A DNA stretch of 64,000 bases from the NCBI RefSeq assembly GCF_008831285.2, contig NC_045150.1, positions 10,120,001-10,184,000 on the forward strand, in the 5' to 3' direction. Positions 10,336 through 22,007 of the stretch are shown here, in pieces; the stretch's first letter is position 1; each line of letters starts with the position of its first letter. The notes beneath the pieces are model-generated. The model ran no database searches, was not told the DNA's origin, and saw nothing but the letters and a program-made list of their open reading frames with translations. The translations under genes were made by a program, and so were the position numbers. This DNA is from Nymphaea colorata (lineage: Eukaryota > Streptophyta > Magnoliopsida > Nymphaeales > Nymphaeaceae).

Positions 10336-11524
10336 CTTCATAGCTTGGAGCTGGTACTAAATCTGCAAGAGTAAAACCTATTACCTCCAAGTAGGTTGAC
10401 AAAACAAAAAGAAAGACAAATGACTCAATTGATAGATACATGGCTCGTCTGATCACAAAATATGTACATGTGTTGATAGTTATCATTGCAGCCAAATCCT
10501 AGAAGCTAAGGCAAATGGTTCTGAAGAATGCCTTTTTGCATGAAGAGTTTGACTTTCAAATCTATAAATAAGTCAAACTATGTCTGCACATTGAGGGGGG
10601 CAAGCATCTATAGCATGGTATGGAAGCATAACTGAATTTTTAGTGTTTAAGGGATTCCAAGTCGCTTTAGCATATTTCAGTCTCTTCATCAAGACAAGAG
10701 GTACAGAGATTAATATTATGTTAATTTATGTTGATGATTTAATTATTAATGAAGACGATATGGAAGACAATCTCATTCGTGAACATCTCACAATGAGATT
10801 TGAAATGAAAGAGCTGGAGGAATGTTAAGACATTTCCATGGATGAAAATTTGATTACATATCTAAAGGACTATTTTTAAGTCAAAATGAAATATGTTGAT
10901 GGCTTACTTTGTAAGTATGAAATGCTTGATTGCAAACATATCTCAAAAGAAATTGAGATAAGTACTATGTCCGAATTGATGAAGACAAGCTAGAAGACGT
11001 CACTATGTGCCAGCAATTGGTTGGAAACTTGATATACTTAACATTGTCAAGACCAAACATTACATATGTAGTTAGTGTTACGAGTAGATTCATGTGACTC
11101 GAAGCTGCATTTAGAGGCAGTCAGATTAATATTAGGGTAAGTTAAATAAACTGCTCACTAAGGTATACTCTACAAAAGTGGATCAGCTCATCAAGTCATC
11201 GGTCATTGTGATGATGATGTATTTGACTAATGCCATAGCTGGAAGACATTAAACAAGATGTAGATTATATAGTGGGACTCTACTGAGATACTGAAGGTAA
11301 TATTAGACTTGGAGAGAATCTCATCTTCTTTGCTCAGACAAAACATATAGAAGTGCAACATTACTATATCAGAGAAAGGTGCTGAGAGTTGAGGTATAGT
11401 TATAAATTGCTTTAGAAGATCAGCTTGCTCATATATTCACCAAGGGGCAGTCAGTGCAGACATTCACCAAGTTCAGAAGAGTTGTAGGTGTTATTATGTA
11501 AAGAGACAGTAATGAGGGGGACAT
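10336..11524 (+). mobile_element. Ty1/copia fragment in A3 (reverse transcriptase to polypurine tract)
   Basis: Compared with A1, the copia sequence is joined after GACGTCTT, skipping the 5' part. The YVDD catalytic box is at about 10720-10745 in LIYVDDLIIN. Further on are remnants of the C-terminal RNase H region (HIEVQHYYIRE near 11343, HIFTKGQ near 11433) and a polypurine tract GAGGGGGA at about 11513-11520. The VSLSTTE part of RNase H, present in A2, is deleted here. Stops are frequent, so the element is dead. Confidence 0.85.
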
Positions 11525-11840
11525 TGTAGCGGTTCGTCACCGACTCTTTAGAAGAGTCGAGAGAACTCGTGTTCTCTCTTGCTTTCCACCACCGACATCT
11601 TCTCACTGCAAGTAGGGGTGCTGGTCATTCTGGTGTGGATTGAGTCTCAGGTGAGTGAAAGTGAATGTGAAGGTGCTTGTGTGCTCACTTTGAGAACTAG
11701 TGAAGTCGTTGAGTTAGTGTGCGCATCAAGTGAACGTGGGATGCTCGTGGGTAACATGCTTAGCAATTGAAGTTCAGTAAGTCCACTTAAGTATTGTGTT
11801 ACTTTGCAAGCACTTTATGAATAATAGTGGCCTATTATTA
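11525..11840 (+). mobile_element. Probable copia 3' LTR start
   Basis: TGTAGCGGTTCGTCACCGAC follows the polypurine tract directly, as an LTR should, and starts with TG. The same sequence starts at about 44821 in A2. No 5' LTR copy is in the window, so the right end of the LTR cannot be set. 11840 is only a limit. Confidence 0.5.
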
Positions 11841-12299
11841 AGTGTGTTGTTTGATGAAATTCACGATTTCAATAATGGGATTCTACCAATGTATTGTTAG
11901 AATTTTTTGGGACACCGAGACCCTGCCAGATTTTGTCCTCATAAACTATTGTTCAGATTTGGATCCAGAGAAATTAAAATTATCCGAGGACCAAATTTTC
12001 TACAAACAAGTGTTGCTCAAATTTCATTGTAAATCTTTTGATATCTGAACTTTTCAAAGTTTGTTGTGTCTTTACGTGCAAGTATATTGTTCAATGTTCC
12101 ACATTTTAATCTTGTAGCATTGAATGTGTAATGATATATCTAGTTATTTGTTGTGTCTACTAAATAATAACAGGACAGAGTATACATGATAAATATATAG
12201 CTGGAAAGAATGTACTTTCCAGCCCAGAGGTAACATGTCCCCTTGAGCCATTATGAGCTTCATAGATTCTGCCATCAATTACAAAAGATTTCCATATAT
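11841..12299. other. No recognisable gene
   Basis: AT-rich spacer. A small perfect hairpin (CTGGAAAG-AATGTA-CTTTCCAG) is at about 12200-12221. Nothing else stands out. Confidence 0.5.
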
Positions 12300-13880
12300 T
12301 AACTGATGTTTTTTGGGCATTAGTAGAGTGTTTTCTTGTGGTAGTCATGAATTGCAGAACACACAGAAAATAAAATTCATGCATAAGGAAACCTTGAGCA
12401 AGGGCGAGGTGTTAGAAAAGCTTGTGATCGACCACGAACATACGTAGGCCATTAATACACATTATTTGATTCAACTCAGGTCACACAAAGATGCTACCCA
12501 TGCACTTGAACTTGTCGTTGGCAAGATGTTACTATTTTCCTTTTTCCAATTAATGTATATCTTTGAATTTTGGAATATTATTTCTTTATTTTTTAAAAAC
12601 TGTTCACGCAAGAGAAACAAGGTTTCCATCCTCTGAACCTGCCTGTGATTATGGATTTTTCCAAAAGCCTTTACTTTTGCGGGAATGTGCAATGATCAAA
12701 ATTGATTCCAACTATCCCTTCAAAAATATACTACTTAGCTTCATATTCATGTCATTCCCAGTGAAATGATTAACTCTATGATTAAAATCATAATCTCTGG
12801 ATTCTTAGTTGTTGATATTGTTCATTCCACGTGGGAGCAACAAACACAGAACAGGTGCTTAATTAGTTTTCCAATATAAAACACTGCCAAGCCAGAGATT
12901 ATTATTCTAGTTGGCATACGTAGATCTCTATCATGTGGACATGGGCATCGAAACATACTGCAATATTAAAATGTTAGATCACCTGAACTTGTGGGTAAAA
13001 TAAACTAAGCGCTAGTGCCGGCATGTACGTAGAACGATTTTGAGATATGATATGGATTGGTTGACCTGTGATGAGGAAACAAGAAATTACATTAAAAAAC
13101 TAGCCAACCATGGCATAGAAAGAAAATGCCTACACAAATCATAATAAATTTTTGTTTTTCAGGTAAAAGACCCAGCTGAGGCTTGGGTTTGACGAATATT
13201 CGTCAACTAAATTACATCATTCTTGGCGGATTGAATCCAATGTTATATTTTATAATCGCTGCTGTGGACATGACTTCTTTTCATTTACCAATCAAAATCA
13301 AGCTTTCTAATTTTAAATATTTCAACATTAATTGTGTCATATTCGTGCCCCCCAATCTGCTCTTCGTGTAATTAATTAGGAATTACGATACTAAATTGGT
13401 ATGTCTCTATGACTTTTTTTTTCTTTCTTTCTTCCGGAGGTGTTCAGTTGTCATGAAGATTCATAAGAATTTAGCAACTGTAAAATCCATCCGAATTCAA
13501 CCAGTCTGCAAGCACATCAGCATTGTTCTATGCTTGTGGAACCGATGGGGATTTTCAGACTGCAAGGCACACCAATCCATACCCATTCGTTACGTGGCTC
13601 TGCAATGCACTTAATTAAGTGTTCATATTTCACGGGGGAAATCAATAAAAAAAGAATAGAATCGGTCAGGCAGCTCACTCGATCGCTTCGATTTGTGAAT
13701 CAGAAAAAGGTATAAATGAATAAGCATATGAAATAAAAGCAAATAACCTTTAAAGTACTATTCTTTAAACAAAAAAACCAACATTAACTAACAGGCGGCG
13801 AACTTGTCAGTCACAAAAATGGATTTTGGCATATTGGAGCAGTGCGATTCAAACAACGATATTGGCACCAACATATATAT
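12300..13880 (+). repeat. Duplicated block C, copy C1
   Basis: Matches 26390-28450 with many substitutions and indels. Anchors: ATGAATTGC-GAACA, GAAACCTTGAG, TTAATTAGTTTTCCAA, GTGGGTAAAATAAA, TGGACATGA-TTCTTTTTCATT, and the AACAACGATATTGGC end. It is older than the A and B duplications judging by divergence. No frame is conserved between copies. Confidence 0.75.
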
Positions 13881-14126
13881 ATATATAGTAGTATGCATAT
13901 GTTCAGCTGAGCAAAAACTTAACCACCAGCGATGGTATGGGTGTACCCTGCAACTCTACGTACTGCATCCCAGTACTTAAGGCATGAGGGCATGATGCTC
14001 ATGAGAATCCAACTAGAGACTTGTCCCTTTACAAGTCTTTAGCATGACCAGGTATGCTATAACTATTGAGAAAGAGTTGCATATATATTAACTAGGATGA
14101 TTGAAATGACAATTTTATATATCAAT

Positions 14127-14164
<38 letters not shown>

Positions 14165-14180
14165 CATATATATATAGGTA
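13881..14180. repeat. (TA)n tracts and spacer between C1 and B2
   Basis: Short TA runs at 13877-13891 and 14130-14175, the latter with TACATA interruptions. No gene seen. Confidence 0.8.
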
Positions 14181-15254
14181 TGGCCATTCTTATTTCCCTT
14201 GATAGGTGGCCTCCCTCACAGTGTCAAAGCAAAGGCCCCTTGACATGAAAGTGGCCACAGTTTTTGTGGTATTGACTTCATGCATTAAATGTGCAAAGCA
14301 GTTTACAGTTAGCTTTACATGTATATACATACATGCACAAAACACAACACAACCGCTGTGGTTGGATAGACAACAGCTGGCTAGAAGGGATTTAGGCTTG
14401 CAAATATTGAACAAGGATCATCACTTGTTCACCGCAAACCATGCATAACGACGAAGCGCAGGCGGTGGAGTTAACAGATATCATCATCTGTCTGCGCACT
14501 CTATTCCGTGTTACTGGTCTCCACCTAGCTGCTACCATATCTGCATCACCTTTGCCATCACCATTTCACCTTGTGAATTCTCCTTCATCTTCTTCTTCTT
14601 CTTGTTCAATATCTATCGCTACCGGTGGGTTCAAATACTTTTGCGGACCTGTTTTGCAGTTGATGTCAATCTCAATACCAAGGATGACATCTACAGGCAA
14701 GATCCTTCAATAGTTATTGACTATCCTGGTGGAGGTGCCCCACCCAGCGCCAGGATTGTGTAGGTAAGCGAGAAAATCAGGTTATATTGACAGACCTTTG
14801 CGCAAACGCATTGTGCATGCCAAGTACCCCCAAATGTGGGCGAGGGGCCCAATACAAGTGGGCCAAGGTACACTGGACATTTTTTAAAGGGCTGTGAACT
14901 GTGCACGTAACTAGTTTTTGGTAAGTGAATCACACCTTTATTTGAGTATCAAAAACAAAAAGTGCATTATTTCTATGAAAATGTCATATATAAGAAAATT
15001 GAATGGTGACTCTGACTTTTTAGAGTCGTCTTCATTTAAGCAAAGCCGTTCGTTCTATCATGATAGACAGTTAAGAAAAAAACAATGAAAAAATGGTGAT
15101 AGACTTTTTGTCTTTTAATATTAGTTTTCATCATTTTATCCATGTTTTTCTCTCAGCCATATATCTGTATTAGATGGATGGAATTGGTTAGATGGCTGGG
15201 TGACTATAAATAGCTAGAGTGATCATTTACTCACTCACTCAATCTCTCTCTCTC

Positions 15255-15259
15255 TCTCT

Positions 15260-15287
<28 letters not shown>
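15255..15287. repeat. (CT)n(TA)n microsatellite
   Basis: CT repeats from about 15243 followed by TA repeats. Confidence 0.9.
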
Positions 15288-15290
<3 letters not shown>

Positions 15291-15673
15291 GTTGGCAAAA
15301 AAAAGACCACTTGGGTAAGAAGGAAAAAACAAACATATCAACATTAATTATTAAAAAATTTGCTTTTACAATCTCACCTTATAAATATGATCTTAGAGAA
15401 TAATTTCCTGGGCAAAAAATATTTTTTCTTGCTTAAATAATGTTTTCTTAATCATAAAAATGAACAACTCTTATAACTTCAAAATTTTGGTAATGGAAAG
15501 ATTAATTTGAAAAAGGAAAGTCTGGAACTAAAGCATGATTTATATTAAAGTAGTGTTTATAAGCACACTAGATGGTTCATTTATGAATACCAAAACGAAG
15601 ATCCTTGAAGTTCAGCACTCAATTAAACAAGATTAGAAACATTAATTAATCTACTAAATTATGGATGATAAGT

Positions 15674-16045
15674 TTGTTGGGAACAGAGTAATGTTAAAGC
15701 AGCGGAAACAGCAGCGCCTCTTCAGCCACGTCTCAGCAGCAGACTCTCACATGGCATCTCGCTCAAGAAGATGGCATCTGAAACAGATAGAGAAGAAGAG
15801 GAATAAGAGAGATATGTTTACGGGTTTGCTTCTATGAGGCTCCGATTTAGGGCGATCAACATGTAACCCTAGATCAAAGAATAGCTGGGAATATATAGTG
15901 TTGCCTCATAGGTTTTCCCTTAGCCCAGCGGGTGGTTACTGTTTGTGAGAGATCTATTGAATATTAATTTCAATCTTCGCTGCTGAGACATGGCTGAAGA
16001 GCCGCTGCTGATTCCGCTGCTTTAACATTACTCTGTTCTCAACAA
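15674..16045. mobile_element. Foldback/MITE-like element with about 66-bp terminal inverted repeats
   Basis: The left end TTGTTGGGAACAGAGTAATG and the following bases to about 15740 are almost perfectly complementary to the right end, about 15980-16045 (ending CTCTGTTCTCAACAA). Only a few mismatches are seen over about 66 bp. The interior, about 240 bp, has no coding frame. I find no clear target-site duplication in the flanks (GATAAGT and GGCTTCA), so the superfamily is unassigned. It lies in the long intron region of B2. Confidence 0.8.
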
Positions 16046-17500
16046 GGCTTCATAGTTAAATAGTCAACCATCTTGAGTCTGTAACAAAGCCCCCATCGTC
16101 ACTGACCACCTTAATTAAGTAAATGGATTGAGCAACACCCAGGTTTATTTGGGCCCAAGGATCGATTTCTTGAAGTAGCCCAGACCAGTCACCAACCAAG
16201 CCCCTCACTGTCGCTGGTCAAGCACAAGGTTTTATCTTAGTTTAAACTGGTGCGTGAGAGAAAATAAGATCTAGTCATTAACTGGATTCGGGTGTCTTAG
16301 ATAGCTTTAAACCTAAGTCTAGATTTGATCAGAATGAAATTCTGAGCCATTTTACAATGAATATAGGATTTAAAGTTACTTGAACCCAATTTTGTGCTGA
16401 TCGAGCTCCAAGTACGTACAGCAAAATCAACTCCAATGTACAACCAATTCAGACCAGTAGTGGAGTTACTTGCTGGCTAGGGTGGACTACTGCTCACACC
16501 AGCTCATAAAAAAATGCAATGTAATGTCTCTACATTACATTGCTATAATACTAAAGTTATATGCAGTACCCACACCAAATTTGTGTCACCAATTCAAGTG
16601 CCCCACGGCTAAAAAATTCTGGCTCCGCCACTGATTCGGATCCCATTATGCGGGACTCAAGAAAACTCGACAGCAACCCTCTACTCTTCTCCTGTTCCAC
16701 CCCAGCCTGCGTGGGTGATTTCACCTGTATCCTCTACCTTTAGGCTATAAACAATTTAAGAGTCAACTTAATTCGCCATGCAAAAAAGGGGTACTTGATT
16801 CTTCGGTATCTAAATCAGCTAAAACTAGACATGAAAAATATGTAACTCATAGGATCGGGCTTTTTGGCAATGAAAACAATTTGTAAACTATTCTATTAAC
16901 AGGTTCATGAAACACATTTATTAGAATGTTCCATGAGTCTGTCTAGAGATATTTAAGGGCATATTCATAGAACAATTACAAGCTGTTTCTTTTGTCAAAT
17001 GGACATTTAGGTTAATGCTACATATAAATGGCCGCTTTCGGCCTTGGAAAAATTAGAAACAACTAGAAACCCAACAAGCATAAACAAAATAATCATGTCA
17101 TGACTTGGAAAGGACAGCTATAAGAAAATATGTTAGCTGTTGTAGTAATATGAAAGAATTTCAGGATATTTACAGACCATTTTTTAGATCTGATCATATT
17201 TCTCTACAAATAAAACAGCTGTCATCCAAGAAAGGAAGAAAAAGGCCTTAGCCACATAAACAGGAAGAAGAAAGATTAGCTTAGATATCAAAACCTTGTG
17301 ATCATTGGTTTTGTAAATTAATCAGCTTAATTTCATTTTTTATCTATCAAATTAATTACAAATAGAGCATGCATACATTGGAATTCGAACGTTTTGCACT
17401 CATTGCAGAAGTTTATAGTTTAGGTAGTTCAGCGAAAAAAAGAAATGAAATTTGAAAATTCCAAAACCAATCCATGTTTTGAAAATAGACTCATATTCTT
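16046..17500. other. Non-coding stretch with donor fragment for B4
   Basis: No gene seen. 16704-16920 is the source-like copy of the sequence at 35735-35949. 16585-16620 carries an inverted form of a GGCGGAGCCAGAA-type sequence, also seen near 62484. A perfect 12-bp inverted repeat with a CTCT loop is at 16516-16543. Confidence 0.6.
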
Positions 17501-18504
17501 TTCTACCTGCCCACTGCACCACGTTAGGGCATAGTTTTTAGGCTGACCCGGCAGCCAAACGAGCAGTTAAATCCCTATTTAGCAATTGCATATGGAGTTT
17601 GATTAACCATCTGATATGTGTATAAACGCCCAACTTTCCTACTGTTTTCGAGCCTGTGGATTCAGATTCAAACATACCAAGATATAGATAGAGGTTGGAG
17701 GACATCGTCCCTGATGAAGGGTTTACATCATTAGATGTTTCAGTCCAGAACAGGAGGACGCAAACGCCGTTCTCTCAACTTCCTCGTGGCACGTAAGCAT
17801 CATTAATCTGAATTCTTCCAATGCACCTCTCCTGCTTCAAAATTGTAATAATTTCTGCTTTTCCTACGGCATGTATGGTTCCTCTGGACGGGGTTCTTAG
17901 AAATGTTGAAGATGAACTAACAATGCCACTTGATTACCCAGAGCTGAGGTTTTAAACAGAGCACATATCATGAGCATATTTCACTTTATCATAGGCCTAC
18001 TGCGAAGACGAAGAGCAGAAATATTATTGTAGATTTCTCAATATAGTGTGAAGAACTAAATCGAGGAGAACGCTAGCCACGCTTAAAAAGTTAGTGTCAA
18101 TTTAAATTAAATTTTGTAAGCAACAGCAAAGAGAAAAAAAAATCACCTCAAATAACTGCATTTAGCTTGATCCTTGCTTGGTTGTTGAAAAGCCAAAAAA
18201 TAATTCAGGTTGAGCATGAGTATTTCACAAGAGGCGGGTTGGATTACTATATGGGCCTAAAAAATGAGTATCGACGAGACTTTCTGCATACTGCTAACAA
18301 GTTTCCTCACAACTTATTCACTTGACATACTTCATTAGTGTTTTTTTTTTTAACAGCGGAGGAGCGGTAAGGCATGCTGGTGAGGTTACGATAAGAACGC
18401 GATGCCGTGGGCGTGATGTGTGTAAAACTTAGGGCTTGTTTTCCTTAATTGCACTTCTACTTCCAAAAGTATTGGAATTCCATATTTCATATTATCCATT
18501 GCAG

Positions 18505-18930
18505 GGAGGTTCCAGCAGCAGTCATCAAAGTACTTCAATGCGCTACAGTGCGGATAGTGAGGGCACCAGGGGGAGTGCAGCACCGTCTAGTAGTCGTGTA
18601 ACAAGATGGATGCATTACAGTGCGGATAGTGTCATTACGGGTGGGAGTGCGGCACCGTCTAGCAGTAGTGTAACAAATTGGATGCATTAAAATGCAAATA
18701 GTGCGGGTAGGAATGGGAGTGCCGCACAGTCTGGCAGTCATCAGTCTAGCGGTCAAACAAGTTGGGAGCATTAGGGATAGTGTGGGTACGGGTGGGAGTG
18801 CACCACCGTCTAGCAGTTGTGTGGGTGTGGATGATGCTGGTATGGGTGTCATAAGTTGTGTAGGAGTGCGGGTGTGGCACCTCCCACCAGTCGTGGTGCA
18901 GGTAAGAGTGCAAGTGTGTAGTAGCATTTC
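18505..18930 (+). repeat. Imperfect tandem repeats in the last exon of B2
   Basis: A unit of roughly 70-80 bp built on TACAGTGCGGATAGTG and GCACCGTCTAGCAGT recurs four to five times, with phase-breaking changes after 18690. Translated, the first units read SADS-GTGGSAAPSSS. B4 has a comparable Gly/Ala-rich repeat (AGASAGGA) in the same exon position at about 38420-38680. Confidence 0.6.
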
Positions 18931-21890
18931 ATCATCGACTCTAGAATGCTGTGCTTGTCTTTTGTGCAGTGGGAGACCAAAAGTAATAGTAATAGAAAAT
19001 CAATAAAATGTGGTGGAAAGTCCCCACCACCCAGTCGTCCATGCCTATAAAAATAAGGGCTTCGACCCGAGCCACCCGGCGACCCCTATTGTCGTGTATG
19101 TTTGGTGTGCAAGTGTGGAGTGGTGCATGCGTGTGTTGGAGCTTTTTATGAAAAGATCAATGGGTGACCTTCTTTAGTGAGTTTTTTTTTTCTTGTAGTT
19201 CCTTCGTTGTTGTAAGGATTTCTTTAACCAATAGTGGTTGTTACTTGGTTAAGTTCAGTTTCTGAACTGTTTTGATTTTATCATTGAGATTTGGTTAGTG
19301 AAATTTTATTAAAGTTGTTATTTAAAAGTTCCTACAGTCTGTAGCGGCATGTATTCAGGACAAAATGAAATTTCAAATTATGGACATTCTGTTGCACCAA
19401 GGATGTGTGTGTATATATATAATGTCTAAACATTTGATGGTGGTGTAAGATAATTATTTATTTGAAATCAAGAGAAAGTGCTAGCTTCTGAAGCTGAGAA
19501 AATTTGTGCATATTTTACTAATTTTTAATGAAATAAAGTGGAAATCAGGAATGCAAAGTACTACAAAATTTAAGCATGTTCTTTTCCATTTTATAATATG
19601 GTTTACTAATATGAAATGAATACTTATATATATATATATATATAATCCCCTTATAAAATCTAATAAGCCAGTATAAGTCTCTAAATATCTTCCAAAAGCT
19701 AAGTTGGATTCCTTGATGCTCAAAAGTTGATAATGCAGTCGCAGATGATATACTTCAAAAGGCATAACTTACCTGTGTAGGACAGGTTTCTATTCTTCCA
19801 TGTTGTGAGACGACCGTTAGCTTTTCCTCACCGAGGCCCAACCAATAATTTCCTTGGCCATTGAGGTTAGGACAACGGTTTAATTATAAGATTGGTCCAA
19901 ATGTTTCAGCTGAAATTTGATCACAGGTGCTGAACTTATGGCTGTCCATAAATGAGATAGATTAGTATATATCCAAATCTGCATAATCTCAATGGAATAG
20001 AAAAAAAATTTCTCTACCCTTGCTTAAGAATTGGACTCTTATTATGGTTGTTGAATCATATGGTACAATATTTCAATTTAAATGTTTTATATTTTAAATT
20101 TATATTAGTGATATCAGGGATATTGTTGTGTCTGGATCCATGCTACTATAGCCTGAATCCTTATATTCATCTGAATCTTTATATTCATATAGCATTAGTA
20201 ATTGGATCTATTTATTTCTTTAAATGCACCTTATATATTGCTTTGATTCATATTTGAATATGTATACTTAGATATATTTTTAAACAACCATATCTTGTTT
20301 ATATTAGATCCAAACATATTACAATATTTGTTTACTTGTGGAACCAATTATGCTAATATGCTACTAAATAAGGTCCTCTTTGAGATTGAATTTGATTTCA
20401 CTATTTGCCATGAGGTGTTAGATAACACTCTTGAATATAATGATATCCACACTAATTTAGATCCATATCGATGTCTTTACAGATATATACTACATGTCAA
20501 AATGCAGATCTAGAAATTGAGTAATATGTTTGTACATGCAAATGTAGTCGGTACCCAATGATCGAAAAAAGGGTCTACGATGTTTTTATGCATAACTAGA
20601 AATTGTCTGAAGAAGGGAAATATTTTTTTCCTATTGATTATCAAGTTTGATCTATTGAATACTTGGATAAACAATCTGATAATGAACCGACTGTTGATAA
20701 GTTTAGTAATGAACCAACTAAAGTTTATTAGTGAATTCAATAATCATCTTATGGATCAATTTTTGGATTAGTTAGGAAAATAACCAAATAAGTTTGATTC
20801 CTCTATTTTTCATATGATAATAAGTTACAAATGTCTAGGTTTCCTTGGCTATGTTTGAATTGTTATTGTATGCATTTGTTAGTGGATCTACATGTTGACC
20901 TTGACAAAATAAATGGTAAATCTAACTGGAAGTCAATAAGTGATAAATTCGCACGTGATAACATGGATATTAGCAGTTGTATAGGAAAATTGTCTTCATA
21001 AGTGAGTTAAATCTTTTATACAGGGGTATATTAATAAAGATAATACAAAATGAAAATCCCCATACAATTTAAAACAGTCTTTGAGATCAACATTTTAAAG
21101 TCATAATAACCATTGGGTATGTTGCCAATCTAATTATATAATTGTGTGAATGTTTAGAAAGTGGGAGCCTACTTGAATATTGCTCTTATATGATTACATA
21201 TTTGGAACTCCGCCTGCTAAAAGAGTTATTTTGCGTAAGAATGGCTGTCTTGTTGAAGGAAAACCAAAAGTGAATGTACCCTTGAGTTAGACTATTGTTT
21301 GTTGCATTTGTTATTGTGTGCAAAACTAGAAAGCAAAAGAGAATCCAGGTTGCAATCTTATGACCAAGTGAGAGATGTTGGGTTGTGGCCATGAACTAGA
21401 CTCATGATCTCATCCACTATGAGGTCGGTTACAACCTCTTACATGTTACACCAACATCTGAAAAGATTATTATGTATTAGCCTTATAACTGCCTAGTTGG
21501 GCATACAAGGAATTCAAGGAAGCCAGATATAATGCCCAACATTCACTTTATGCTAAGGTAGCCTATGTATTAGCTCAGGTGGCTCCTTGAAGCAAACTTG
21601 TAAAATCCTTCAATCATACCATTTCTTTTCCAATTTTATAACTCTCTCTATCTCTGCGCTGATGAGTCGTTCTGTTGTTCGTTGCTGGTTCAAAGTAGCA
21701 TGTTGATGCTTTGTGCTGAGATCTTGGGTAGAACCACAAAGTTCCAACAAAGAACAATCAATATATCCTTCACTGATATCGCAGACGCTCTCCAATCCAA
21801 TGTATTTCAAAGCGAAAAGCACACACCCAGCTACTCTTGCCATTCAACTGACCAAGAAATGCGTGGAAAGATACTTGAGATGACATGTGA
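18931..21890. other. No recognisable gene
   Basis: A TATA-like CCTATAAAAATAAGGG at about 19046-19061 sits in a GC-richer patch that resembles an LTR core promoter, but no paired LTR was found. The rest, 19380-21890, is AT-rich with a short (TA)n at 19625-19644. Open frames are short and without motifs. Confidence 0.45.
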
Positions 21891-21895
21891 GACCA

Positions 21896-22007
21896 TGTTT
21901 GCATCAACGTTGAACAATTCCATTCCACAATGTTCCCAAATACGTTCTTCAATGTTCCCAAAATTGGGAACATTGTGGAACAAAATTTTTCATAGTTGAT
22001 GCAAACA
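21896..22007. mobile_element. 112-bp foldback element
   Basis: The ends TGTTTGCATCAAC (21896-21908) and GTTGATGCAAACA (21995-22007) are perfect complements. Inside, TTCCACAATGTTCCCAAA pairs with TTGGGAACATTGTGGAA, and CAATGTTCCCAA-AA-TTGGGAACATTG (21950-21975) forms a perfect hairpin. This is a typical tiny non-autonomous foldback sequence. No target duplication is obvious. Confidence 0.65.

Larger units (their letters stand above)
9061..11840 (+). repeat. Duplicated block A, copy A3
   Basis: Begins at GATGAAAAAAGAAAACC, in the middle of the A unit compared with A1/A2, directly after the last exon of B1. It holds the small leader frame (9258), the 57-codon frame (9543) and a copia fragment with a large internal deletion. 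It runs through the copia 3' end into LTR-like sequence. The right end is uncertain. Confidence 0.8.
14441..18690 (+). pseudogene. B-family gene copy B2 (most diverged), broken
   Basis: Same exon plan as B1/B3/B4 but strongly diverged. First exon 14441-14477 (MHNDEAQAVELT). Exon 2 is 14660-14763 after GTTTTGCAG and before GTAAGC. The middle exon ends at 17792 before GTAAGC and keeps FEPVDSDSN and DVSVQNRR, with a stop TAG at 17689-17691. The ELxxPLxYPELRF exon, near 17910-17955, is degenerate. A 61-nt exon lies at 18357-18417 (HAGEVTIRTRC) between AACAG and GTGTGT. The last exon starts at 18505 after TTGCAG and encodes Ser/Gly/Ala-rich repeats (SADS-GTGGSAAPSSS). The first donor is AT instead of GT. 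The 16.0-17.5 kb interior has no sign of the missing exon. Its divergence makes the kept 61-nt length and phases notable. Confidence 0.5.

Noticed and set aside
14478-14485. Possible AT-AC (U12) intron in B2, donor ATATCATC
   Set aside because: The 3' end is a normal TTTTGCAG, and B1 and B3 have a GT donor at the same place, so a simple donor mutation is more likely.
18535-18927. Long Thr/Pro-rich minus-strand frame
   Set aside because: It is the complement of the Ser/Gly repeat exon of B2. Repetitive sequence keeps several frames open, and the plus-strand frame agrees with splice signals and the other B copies.
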